DNA from: CALGLS01 sp047626155
Lineage (GTDB): Bacteria > Bacteroidota > Bacteroidia > Chitinophagales > Saprospiraceae
Reading direction: 5' to 3'
Length of the DNA stretch: 64,000 bases
Assembly: GCA_047626155.1 (NCBI GenBank)
Contig: JBLHRR010000010.1
Span: 1 to 64,000, forward strand
The notes below the pieces were generated by a model. The model had not been told where the DNA came from and did no database searches. It saw only the letters and a list, made by a program, of their open reading frames with translations. Shown piece by piece: positions 1 to 8,361 of the stretch. Positions within the stretch are counted from its first letter, which is position 1. Each line of letters starts with the position of its first letter. Position numbers and translations under genes: made by a program.

Positions 1-32
1 TTTGCCATTTTTTAATCTCAACATATTATCAG

Positions 33-1636
33 ATGAACCGCAAGTCTCTTTTATAATTAATTTTTTCCTCTTAATTTCCAATTTCGGGTTTGCACAATCG
101 ACTTATACCTTTACCAATGTCAGTGGGAATGCCTGGAGTACGGCCGCCAATTGGAGTCCTTCTTATCCTGGTACTTCCATAACTGTAGACGATCAGGTTT
201 ATATTAATGGAGCCTGTGAGCTAGATGTAACTATTAGCAATGCTGGATTAATCTTCAATGATGATGAGTTTAGTGTTAACAATGGTATTACATTTACGAA
301 TGACGCGATGTTTACCAGCGATTACATGACTGTATTTAATTGCGAAGGAACCATCATTAATAATGATCTGATGGTTTTCAACGGGGATGGCCTTGAAGGA
401 GTGTCGCTTGATTTTTCTGGGACTTGGACCAATAATGCAGAAGATCCGAACATGTTACTTAATCCTGGGATTTTCACCAATAGTGGTACCGTAGAAAACA
501 ACTTTGCTTTTGGAAATTCTATTGGAACCTTCACTAATGATGGGAAATTAACCTGCCCTATTGGTTCATTTTTTACCAATGAGGGAACTGTAATAAACAA
601 CGATACGATCATCAATAATGGAACCTTTGAGAACTCTGCTAAAATTATAAATTCATCCGTGATAATCAGTTCCGAAACATTGACCAATACAGATAGACTG
701 ATCAATGCAGGAGAACTAAACATGGAAGGAACCCTGGCGAATATTGGAGGCGTTATCAACTTAACAAATCCTGAGCAAATCATTTTTAACAATACAGGTA
801 CATGGCCGACTGGGGTATTGAATTGGATTTCGGGCACTATTGTTATCGGGCCTACCGGTGATATGACTTTAGCTAATTCATTGACTCTTGAGTCCAGTCA
901 TTTCCTTAGAATTAATCCAGGAGGTATGCTAAATATAAATTCTGGTAAGACATTGACCAATGGTGGTGTAATCGATATATCGGGCACCCTAACAAATAAT
1001 GGCACTTTCGTTAATGCTGCGGATCACTATATTGATTGCTTTGGGTCCTTAATAAATAACTTCGGGACCATCACCAGTCCTTCCTACCTATCCAACACAG
1101 GAACCCTCTCCAACACCGACACGCTTTCTATTGGCGGCCAGTTCGACAATTCCGGAACCATGACAAACACCGGGCACCTCTCCATCACCGGCGTACTAAA
1201 CAACGATGGTACCTTATCTAACAATATTGGCGGCAGCCTGTCCAACAGCACTACCGGTGTTCTAACCAATGCAAACGGCAGCGATCTAAATAACTATAGT
1301 ACGATTTCCAACTCAAATTTCTTGAACAATTCCGTTGGTGGCACCCTGACGAATTATCTTAGTGGTACAGTAGATAATTTTAACCAGATATATAACATTG
1401 GTACCCTAAATAACATCGGCACCCTGAACAATCCTTCTTACATTTCAAATACGGGTACCTTGTCCAACACCGGCACTCTTTCTATTAGCGGTGGCCAGTT
1501 CGATAACCATAGCATACTGAATAACAATTCCCTTAATTTGCTTCGGTTACCATTCCCGCTGTTCCCGGAGGGACTTTTACGACAAGCTACACCAGCACTG
1601 CATTTACCATTACTGTCGGCGGTCCATTACCAGTAG
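33..1636 (+). CDS. T9SS-exported NxGT-repeat surface protein, N-terminal part (frameshifted)
   Basis: This is the main part of a secreted repeat protein. The ATG at 33 opens a signal peptide (MNRKSL...) but hits TAA at 54. Adding one T to the T tract 49-52 joins it to the next frame (FIINFFLLISNFGFAQS), giving a textbook signal peptide with cleavage after FAQ. The mature part is full of short Asn/Gly/Thr repeats such as N-x-G-T-L-x-N and L-S-N-T-G-T-L, which suggests a right-handed beta-helix. The last residues before the stop at 1636 are out of frame. One added T at 1537-1539 switches to the frame encoding the sorting domain at 1639-2184. I infer one gene, 33-2184, with two one-base losses. 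The long open frame can also be read from a TTG at position 2. No enzymatic motif is visible; the role is probably structural or adhesive at the cell surface. Confidence 0.72.
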
Positions 1637-1638
1637 AA

Positions 1639-2184
1639 TTGGTTTCCTTCACCGCACAAACAAAAAACCAATCTGTCGAACTCAACTGGCTCACAGCAAG
1701 TGAAGAAAACAACGAAGGTTTCCACATCGAAAGGAGAAAAGAAAATAAAGAATGGGAAGCCATTGGTTTTGTAAAAGGGAGAGGGACCAGCGCGACTACA
1801 AACCATTATTCCTTTTTAGATAACAATCCAATTGCAGGAGTCAATTATTACCGTTTACGTCAAGTAGATTTTGATGCTGCTTTTGAATATTCGAAGGTGG
1901 TTTCTGCTGAGGTAAAGGGGAGGCTGTCTTCTTTTAAAGTATTTCCGAATCCGGTTCCTGCGGGTGTAACGTCCATGCAAATTCAGATGGAAAGAGGAGA
2001 GGATGGTTTATTGGAGATTTTTGATTTGCAGGGAAGGAAAGTTTTTGTGCAAGAAATAGTATCGAATGAAGATGCGGAGATGCTTGTACCTGTCAACCTT
2101 GGGAATCTTTCAGAGGGTCTTTACTTGTTGACTTTTAAAACCGGAGGTGAAATCCTTACGGAACGATTGATCTTAGAGAAATAA
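1639..2184 (+). CDS. C-terminal part of the same gene: T9SS type-A sorting domain
   Basis: This frame carries the usual tail of Bacteroidetes T9SS cargo. The phrase P-L-P-V-E-L just upstream reads straight into V-S-F-T-A, followed by the E-L-N-W-L-T-A-S-E-E-N-N fibronectin-like module common in this phylum. It ends with the type-A sorting domain: F-P-N-P-V motif, then a short beta-rich stretch and G-L-Y-L-L-T-F plus a C-terminal Leu-Glu-Lys. The frame stays open upstream to about 1537 and encodes G-G-T-F-T-T-S-Y-T-S before the apparent start. The true protein is therefore the continuation of the repeat protein beginning at 33, and the TTG at 1639 is not a genuine start. Known for the family: the domain directs export through T9SS and surface anchoring. 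Confidence 0.8.
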   Translation: MVSFTAQTKNQSVELNWLTASEENNEGFHIERRKENKEWEAIGFVKGRGTSATTNHYSFLDNNPIAGVNYYRLRQVDFDAAFEYSKVVSAEVKGRLSSFKVFPNPVPAGVTSMQIQMERGEDGLLEIFDLQGRKVFVQEIVSNEDAEMLVPVNLGNLSEGLYLLTFKTGGEILTERLILEK

Positions 2185-2281
2185 TTAGACCGACCAATAT
2201 GCCAAATGATTTTTTTTGAAAACCCGCTGTAAGAATTATCTATATTATTTGTATTTAGTAATACCGCGGCCCTTTTTTTGT

Positions 2282-2325
2282 AGGCTTCATCAGGCAGTTT
2301 TAATATGCCTGGTGAAGCCTTTTTT
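2282..2325 (+). terminator. Rho-independent terminator after the T9SS repeat gene
   Basis: A 15-bp stem (AGGCTTCATCAGGCA with TGCCTGGTGAAGCCT, one G-U pair) encloses a 9-nt loop and is followed directly by a T run. It lies about 100 bp after the sorting-domain stop. Confidence 0.85.
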
Positions 2326-2331
2326 ATTTAA

Positions 2332-3030
2332 TCAAGAATTCTTATCGAACAACCTATAACCGACATAGATACTCCACGTTCTATTTCTAATATTGCTTGA
2401 ATCTATATCATTATGAATAGATAGATTATGGAGGCCTAAACCATAAATCACGCCCATTTGAAATGACTTCAACTCAGCTCCTATATTAAATTGTAGTCCG
2501 TAATCAATTCTGCTAAAAGAGTTAACTTCCTTATTTGATCCCCACTTGATGTCATTTTTACTAGAAGTAAACTGTTGATTAGTACTTTCAGATTCGGTTT
2601 CTCCTCTTAGTCCAAAAGAAAAGTATGGCCCAAGAGCGCCATAAAAATTCATTTTTCCTTTGTGGAAATACGTTTTAGCCAAGACCGGAATTTCAAGATA
2701 AGTCATTCTTACAGAATAGGACGAGTCATATTCTAATCTCTGTCTCATTTCATTCATTATAAAATAATCTTCACTGCTACCTTTTGAATTTATAGATAAA
2801 CCAGTTTCAATTTTAAAGTGATCATTGGTCGGGAGCTCTGTGTTGATTGAAATAAAAAATCGGGTTACTTTCTTGGCTCATGTTAAGAGCAGTAGGTACT
2901 TCTTTTGAAGTAAACTTATATAACAATAGTCCTGCTTTGATGTTGAAGTCCTGACCAATTAGTGGAAAGTGAAGAAATACGGTTGCTAAAATGATAAATA
3001 GGAACTTACAGCTTTGTTGGGTTTTTATAG
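2332..3030 (-). pseudogene. Outer-membrane beta-barrel protein, frameshifted
   Basis: The intact downstream frame (2332-2757) encodes amphipathic strands typical of the PorT-like outer-membrane barrel family: Y-L-E-I-P-V-L-A-K, Y-G-A-L-G-P-Y-F-S-F-G, Y-G-L-Q-F-N-I-G-A and a final W-S-I-Y-V-G-Y-R-L. The minus-strand frame continues upstream past its first Met (I-E-T-G-L-S-I-N-S). A second frame further upstream supplies a signal peptide (F-L-F-I-I-L-A-T-V-F ... I-G-Q-D) and a first strand F-N-I-K-A-G-L-L-L-Y. The two frames join if one base is removed from the six-A run at 2854-2859. No ATG, GTG or TTG start is visible in the signal-peptide frame before its upstream stop, so the 5' end is also damaged or misread. 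Likely a broken porin-like protein of about 220 residues; no substrate can be inferred. Confidence 0.6.
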
Positions 3031-3241
3031 GATAATTTTTGATATTTAAAAAGCTTTGAACTGAAAACTATCAAGCTATGGCCTTATTCTTATGAACGGG
3101 ATATTAACATATGGATTAAAATAAGAGTTTGTATCTAAGGTCGTGGATGAAGCGTATAACATATAACATTAATGCGGAGTCGAAAAGTCGTTAAAGTTAT
3201 TAGCTCGGAAATTATTTAAAGATGTCCATCGTTTTTGAACT

Positions 3242-3943
3242 ATGAAAATACTAATTGCTCTAATAACAATACTTCCGCTTAATCTTATTTTTGCTCAATA
3301 TAGCTGCTGTGAATTAATAGAAAAAAGTAGGCTTAAGCTTAAATGTTTTACCACAACATATAATTCAGAACTTACGAATTATTCCTTGATTGTTATAGAT
3401 ACGATTTCCAAGAAGCCCATTTTTGAATATGATTATAAAGCTCAAAATCCATTTTTGAATTTAGAGCACGATTTTTTTAATATAAAACGTAAAGAGAGAA
3501 TTAGTAGAAGCCTGCAGTCGTTCAAATCAATTAAAAAGGAGAACTCCTTAATAAAAAAAGATACTGATGTAATATTTGAAGATCCTTATTTACGAATGTC
3601 GAGGTATACTTTTAAGGACTTTGAATTTGATACGATCCCTCCGCTATTCAAGGAAAAGGTACATCAACTAGGCTTTAGTTTTTGTACAGAAAGACTCAAT
3701 TTTCATGTTGAAAGTCATACGGTGTACCTTCAAGAAAATAGGTTAGAATCAATTGTAAGAGATAAAATAAAACTGGAGCCATATGGTTATACCTTAATCC
3801 AAAACAAGGTGATACTGAGTTCATGTACTAATACGCTAACTGAAAGAAGGTTGGATGTGGTTAAATCGAACGGTCAATTATACTCAATCGTAGAGGTCTA
3901 TGACCCAGAAGAAAGGCCAGATCCCAAAGCCATTAAGGACTAG
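3242..3943 (+). CDS. Hypothetical exported protein, 233 aa
   Basis: I do not recognise this protein. It begins with a clear Sec signal peptide (K2, hydrophobic core I-A-L-I-T-I-L-P-L-N-L-I-F, cleavage after A-Q at about residue 19). The mature part is mixed alpha/beta, rich in Lys, Glu and Phe, with paired cysteines near the new N terminus (C-C-E-L) and others at C-T-E-R and S-S-C-T-N. It may be a periplasmic or surface protein. The next gene begins about 10 bp downstream of the stop, in another frame, so the two are probably cotranscribed or are pieces of one frameshifted gene. Confidence 0.6.
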   Translation: MKILIALITILPLNLIFAQYSCCELIEKSRLKLKCFTTTYNSELTNYSLIVIDTISKKPIFEYDYKAQNPFLNLEHDFFNIKRKERISRSLQSFKSIKKENSLIKKDTDVIFEDPYLRMSRYTFKDFEFDTIPPLFKEKVHQLGFSFCTERLNFHVESHTVYLQENRLESIVRDKIKLEPYGYTLIQNKVILSSCTNTLTERRLDVVKSNGQLYSIVEVYDPEERPDPKAIKD

Positions 3944-3953
3944 TGGATATGAT

Positions 3954-4205
3954 ATGAAAAATCGCGTTAATTTTAAAAGAAATGGAATTGGCTCTAAGCT
4001 AAGTGGAATTGATTTTAACAATACAAGAGACTATGATGAGACAAAGAAAAAAATAATAGTACTTGACCTGTCTGTCAATAAAATCTACGCAAAATTATAT
4101 AGGATAGATGAAATTGAACAAATTCAAAAGATCGAAGCGTTTAATATTTTCTTTAAAAATGGAAGAGTAGATGATATTAAAGAGTTGTTTGAAGTAGCAG
4201 AATGA
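3954..4205 (+). CDS. Hypothetical small protein, or frameshifted tail of the preceding gene
   Basis: An 83-residue frame with no recognisable family. I chose the ATG at 3954, 10 bp after the previous stop; the same frame is open back to an ATG at 3900, overlapping the previous gene. The C-terminal half looks like a folded domain (K-K-I-I-V-L-D-L-S, then A-F-N-I-F-F-K-N-G-R-V-D-D-I-K-E-L). The N-terminal part is basic and lacks a signal peptide. If a one-base slip lies near 3900-3940, this would instead be the C terminus of the exported protein starting at 3242. The sequence alone cannot decide. Confidence 0.4.
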   Translation: MKNRVNFKRNGIGSKLSGIDFNNTRDYDETKKKIIVLDLSVNKIYAKLYRIDEIEQIQKIEAFNIFFKNGRVDDIKELFEVAE

Positions 4206-4322
4206 AAAGAGCGTAAGTTCAAACATGCGAATTTTTAATATCAAATAAAAATTGAATACTTCACTATTTTAATTAATTTTGATCCCTAACAAATTCTTAG
4301 TAAACTACAAAATAACAAACCC

Positions 4323-5693
4323 ATGACTCCTATCCATCGCAGAAATTTCCTAAAGCAAGCAGCGATTCTGTCCATCGGGTTCGCCGGTCTGCACAGTTGT
4401 ACCCGAATAAAAAATGCTAAGAAATCTAAGGGTTTTGGAGCGCTTCAGCCCGATCCCCATGAATACTTAGAGCTGCCAAAAGGATTTAGCTATGACATCA
4501 TATCTAAAGCAGGGAGTAAAATGGACGATGGCTTATTCCTGCCTGGCCGCCCAGACGGGATGGCTACCTTTGCCGCAGAGAATGGAAAAGTGATCATTGT
4601 TCGTAATCACGAAAACTCACCACAGCAAGCAAAATATGGTGCTTTCGGCAGAAAGTATGAATTACTCTCTAAAGTAAATCAACAATATTTTTACGACTTT
4701 GGAAAAGGAAAGACGCCAGGTTTGGGAGGAACCACTACTATGGTTTATAACGAAGAGACGGGGAGGGTCGAAAAAGAATTTCTAAGCCTCGCGGGCACCA
4801 TTCGAAATTGTGCCGGAGGATCAACGCCTTGGGGAACCTGGATTACCTGCGAAGAAAGCGTTTCTAATGCAGGAGAGGGTAGCCTGGAAAAAAATCATGG
4901 CTATTGCTTTGAAGTGCCAGCAACTACAACAACACAATTACATGAAGCCATTCCCATCACAGGGATGGGGCGTTTCAATCACGAAGCAGTCTGTGTTGAT
5001 CCGCGTACCGGAATCGTTTACGAAACAGAAGACCGGGGCGATGGTCTGATCTATCGCTTTATCCCTAAAGTGAAAGGAAAATTATTAGAGGGCGGTAGAT
5101 TACAGATACTCTGTATTCAGGGTCAACCAAAATTCGAGACCAGAAACTGGACAAGCCCAGACATGAAGCTAAACGAAAGCTACAAAGTAGAGTGGTTAGA
5201 CATTGATGACGTAGAGTCACTAGAAGACGACCTCCGCTACCGAGGCTACCAAAATGGAGCGGCCCGCTTCGCAAGAGGAGAGGGTATGTGGTTTGGTGAA
5301 GGCGAGTTATACTTCGCCTGCACCAATGGTGGCCCTAGAAAACTAGGACAGGTATTCAAATATATTCCGAGCCCCAACGAAGGAACGGTTAAGGAAAATG
5401 AAGATCCCGGTCGCTTGGAATTATTCGCAGAGTCTGAAGACAAAACCCTTCTGCAAAATTGCGACAACCTCACCATCGCTCCTTGGGGCGATGTAATCCT
5501 TTGCGAAGATAATGGCCAAAGTAACCACATCAGAGGGATCAAGCCAGACGGCTCCATCTACACCCTAGCAAATAACATCAGCTCCAAATCTGAATTCGCC
5601 GGATTGACCTTTTCTCCTTCCGGAAAAACACTATTCGTAAATATTCAGGAAAATGGAGACACCCTTGCTATAAAAGGGCCTTGGGTTTCTTAA
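4323..5693 (+). CDS. PhoX-like (DUF839) Tat-exported protein
   Basis: A 456-residue member of the PhoX/DUF839 beta-propeller family, which includes calcium- and iron-dependent alkaline phosphatases. It starts with a twin-arginine signal (R6-R7-N-F-L-K) followed by a hydrophobic stretch and Cys26, so it could be a Tat lipoprotein, although L-H-S-C is a poor lipobox. Family hallmarks are visible: G-G-T-T-T-M-V-Y, the N-C-A-G-G-S-T-P-W-G-T-W-I-T-C-E-E block, F-N-H-E-A near residue 220, E-T-E-D-R-G-D-G and C-E-D-N-G near the C terminus. The length suits the shorter Bacteroidetes members. Phosphatase activity is plausible but not shown, because many DUF839 proteins are uncharacterised. It is followed by its own terminator, so probably monocistronic. 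Confidence 0.85.
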   Translation: MTPIHRRNFLKQAAILSIGFAGLHSCTRIKNAKKSKGFGALQPDPHEYLELPKGFSYDIISKAGSKMDDGLFLPGRPDGMATFAAENGKVIIVRNHENSPQQAKYGAFGRKYELLSKVNQQYFYDFGKGKTPGLGGTTTMVYNEETGRVEKEFLSLAGTIRNCAGGSTPWGTWITCEESVSNAGEGSLEKNHGYCFEVPATTTTQLHEAIPITGMGRFNHEAVCVDPRTGIVYETEDRGDGLIYRFIPKVKGKLLEGGRLQILCIQGQPKFETRNWTSPDMKLNESYKVEWLDIDDVESLEDDLRYRGYQNGAARFARGEGMWFGEGELYFACTNGGPRKLGQVFKYIPSPNEGTVKENEDPGRLELFAESEDKTLLQNCDNLTIAPWGDVILCEDNGQSNHIRGIKPDGSIYTLANNISSKSEFAGLTFSPSGKTLFVNIQENGDTLAIKGPWVS

Positions 5694-5714
5694 ATAATAA
5701 GAGCTATGTTTTCC

Positions 5715-5757
5715 ATTGGGTTTGCTAAGTTTTTGAAATTTAGCAAACCCAATTTCT
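5715..5757 (+). terminator. Terminator of the PhoX-like gene
   Basis: A perfect 14-bp stem (ATTGGGTTTGCTAA / TTAGCAAACCCAAT) with an 11-nt loop, followed by TTCTTTG. It starts about 20 bp after the stop codon. Confidence 0.8.
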
Positions 5758-5786
5758 TTGTCATCTGGAGCAAACAACGCAGGAGT

Positions 5787-6820
5787 GAGCCAAGGGTGTA
5801 ATCGTTTCCGTAAACGTAGGACTCTTCTCGAAATGGGTGGTTACCGAGGTCACCGGAACTATTTTAGAACTGCCCGTTTCAGTAGATGAAGTCAATTTTG
5901 ATAATGCGCCAGAAGGGCTTTGTGTCATGTGGCGGTGGCAACAGTGTGAATTATGTACTAATTGGCTTAGAGGATTAAAATTAGAAAGAGCCACCGTCTT
6001 AAGCGGAGGCCTTGGCGTAACGGAGGAAGATGGCGATTCGAAAATCACAGAAGAATCTGAAGTTATTGCAGGTGGCACTTTCGTAAATGGAGATTATGTC
6101 AGAGTATATGGTCGGGCTAAAGTCAGTAACATCAACGTCATACCCGCACAATCAATTCTTCCCGATTTTTCATATAACAATAAAAATACAACAAACGATC
6201 AAGACGTAGATGTCAACGAAAGTGAAACGTTGGTTTTAACCGAATCTGTTTATGGAGACATAGATGTAGACGAAGGAGCTACGATTACATTCTCCGGACA
6301 GGAATTTGTTTTCATCGAAGAACTGGATCTCGGGTCTAATGTAACGATATTGTTTGACCAATGCACCAACCTGATTATAGATGAGAAATTGAGCATTGGA
6401 AAATACAATACCTTCAACCCTGGTGAGGAAAACGTTTTTGTTTTTGTAGAAGACGATGCCGAAGTGAAAAAGAGCAGCTTCTTTTATGGTGGGGTCTATA
6501 CGTTTGAAGACCTCTGGATCAGAAAAGCAGACGAAGAGGCACGAATTACAATGTATGGACTGTTCATTAGAGAAGAGGTCAAAGCTCGCGATTATGTCGA
6601 GCTTTCAGCAACCAATATGGTTCCCTGTCAGTCAAATGTTATTGGCGGTATCCCTTACTCTTTTGTACCGCAGGAAGAAGAATTAGAAGAAGAAGAAGTA
6701 ATGTTATTGTTATATGATGTAGGTTTAGTGGTTTATCCAAATCCATCAAAGAAAACTGCCAACTACCAAAAGCAGGGAATTCGTCACGCACTCCCCTCGT
6801 TTAATATGACCTATCCTTAG
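5787..6820 (+). pseudogene. Remnant of a T9SS cargo protein, truncated at both ends
   Basis: The frame opens after a TGA at 5786; its first usable start is a GTG at 5837. It encodes a 300-residue beta-rich acidic segment without a signal peptide. It contains strands such as D-V-D-E-G-A-T-I-T-F and V-F-V-F-V-E-D-D-A-E-V that repeat every 20-30 residues, a beta-helix-like pattern seen in large T9SS proteins. After P-C-Q-S-N-V-I-G-G and an acidic run of Glu it reaches V-V-Y-P-N-P-S, the first motif of a type-A sorting domain. The rest of that domain is missing and the frame runs into unrelated sequence. It starts immediately after another gene's terminator and has no export signal, so I read it as the inner part of a larger gene left by deletion or recombination. 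Confidence 0.6.
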
Positions 6821-7274
6821 GGAAAGTCAGCCCATAAAAACAACCCTTGAGTTTATACCTTTAAAGGGGTATACTTACTCATATTTCCTAGTATTCGACC
6901 TTTTGTAAAATAAAACGCTTACTTTAGCACAGTAAAGGAATTACGTATAAAAAATGTCCGCTTTATTCTATACAAACTTATTCTAATACAACCATCACCG
7001 ATCTAATTTCTGTTGCCATAGCAGTTTCACTTTTAGGCCTTTTGCCTTGATACGGCTCCAACTAACAGAACTTCCAAATTCCCAATTAAGTTACTGATTT
7101 ACAGTATCTGGTTTTGCCATGATGCACTTCGGTATAGTTCTATTTTCATGACCAATGGTCACATAAAACGGAGACAGAAGAGGCTATGACTTCTTCATCG
7201 CTAAAAAACGAACCACTCACATTATACTAACAATTATGAACGGCTTGAATCTGAATCAATTACCTAGTTTAAAA
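6821..7274. other. Intergenic stretch without a recognisable gene
   Basis: No convincing coding frame, hairpin or repeat was seen. It separates two truncated surface-protein remnants and may hold further eroded coding sequence. Confidence 0.4.
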
Positions 7275-7820
7275 ATGTTGGTAATCAAAATATGGAGATC
7301 CAATTGCATCGCTTTGATCTTTAGTTTATTTGCCTTTCATACTGCGCAAGGACAGCAGATTTACATCAATGAATTTATGGCTTCCAATGGAACCACCATT
7401 TCCTACGAAATAGGTGATTTCGATGATTGGGTAGAGCTCTACAACCCAGGTTCTACGGCTATAGACATCGGAGGAATGTATCTTTCTGACGATCCAATCG
7501 ATCCCTTGGTCTGGCAAATTCCAACAACAGACCCGGCAAGTACGACGATTCCTGCCGGCGGCTTTTTGCTGTTATGGTTGGATAAAGAAACGACTCAAGG
7601 CCCTTTGCATATTGATGTCAAATTAGGCTCCGGTGGTGAAGACATTATTTTGACTGCTGCTAATGGAACAACCACTATTGACAGTTATACTTTCGGAACG
7701 CAATTAGAGGATGTTTCAGAAGGTAGACTAGGGGATGGAAACGCGGGTTATTTTTTGTGTCATAATCAGCATATAATTTATTTTTTTATACCCTCGATTT
7801 TAAAGTGTAAAGTGGCGTAG
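7275..7820 (+). pseudogene. Lamin-tail-domain exported protein, 3'-truncated
   Basis: The product starts with a good signal peptide when read from the ATG at 7275 (M-L-V-I-K-I-W-R, hydrophobic core, cleavage after A-Q-G-Q); an ATG at 7236 would add 13 residues and is less likely. The next 120 residues form a lamin-tail domain (LTD): I-Y-I-N-E-F-M-A-S-N, D-W-V-E-L-Y-N-P-G, I-G-G-M-Y-L-S-D-D, I-P-A-G-G-F-L-L-L-W, and G-S-G-G-E-D-I-I-L. In Bacteroidetes this domain usually heads long T9SS proteins, some with CotH or nuclease modules. Here the frame degenerates right after G-D-G-N-A-G-Y and ends in hydrophobic junk followed by a terminator hairpin, with no sorting domain. It is probably the 5' end of a once larger gene. 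Confidence 0.65.
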
Positions 7821-7863
7821 GCATATTGCCTGCGCCACAACCGTTTTGGGGCAATCCACAAAA

Positions 7864-7893
7864 AAAGAGCGAAGGTTTGCACCTTCGCTCTTT
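7864..7893 (+). terminator. Terminator after the lamin-tail fragment
   Basis: A perfect 13-bp stem AAAGAGCGAAGGT / ACCTTCGCTCTTT around the loop TTGC, ending in T-rich sequence. Confidence 0.8.
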
Positions 7894-8206
7894 ATATTTT
7901 CACTCGACCCATTTAACGTGATGTTCCTTTACCAGAGGAACATGAAATGAGTACTACCATTTTAAATTTAAACCATTTAACCAAAAACTATTAAGGTGGC
8001 CGAGTGTTGATTTTGTGGAAGTGTATATAGCACAATTCCACTAAGCTTCCATAAAGGTATGTGTATTTTTTACAATAAGGAAGTTTTTACTTGTTTTTTA
8101 AACAATTTGATGATGATTTCCTTTTTTGTGCCATAAACGTTAAACAAAATTGCTTTGTTTAACAGCTTTAGAACTAAAGAACAGAATCAAGTCTAATATT
8201 TATCCT
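7894..8206. other. Intergenic stretch with a small hairpin
   Basis: No gene was seen. A short hairpin ATGTTCCT / AGGAACAT lies near 7920-7943, and CACTCG near 7901 could pair with CGAGTG near 8000. The rest is AT-rich and probably holds promoter elements for the downstream photolyase. Confidence 0.35.
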
Positions 8207-8344
8207 TCTTTGACAAATGACGTGGCTCCTCAAAAAGGTTTTTCAAAAATGACTGTAATTCAACGAAAGGAGAATTGAAAATCTATTTGAGGAAATATAA
8301 AACACGGAATCCCCCCCCTAGAGGGTGGACAGGTTCGTCAAAGA
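8207..8344 (+). repeat. 138-bp dispersed repeat, copy 1 (TCTTTGAC termini)
   Basis: Bounded by an inverted TCTTTGAC (8207-8214) and GTCAAAGA (8337-8344). Inside is a second inverted pair, CCTCAAA / TTTGAGG, and a run of eight C. A clearly related 137-bp copy lies at 31751-31887 in the same orientation. No coding capacity. The nested inverted repeats fit a small non-autonomous mobile element or a conserved structured leader. It ends 17 bp before the photolyase start. Confidence 0.7.
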
Positions 8345-8361
8345 GCCATTTTTACTATAAA

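Noticed and set aside
322..837. 171-codon open frame on the minus strand
   Set aside because: Antisense shadow of the NxGT-repeat gene; no signal, no motif, composition is the mirror of the repeats.
8275..8361. Upstream extension of photolyase to 8275
   Set aside because: The extension translates the 138-bp repeat; family alignment and initiation context fit the ATG at 8362.
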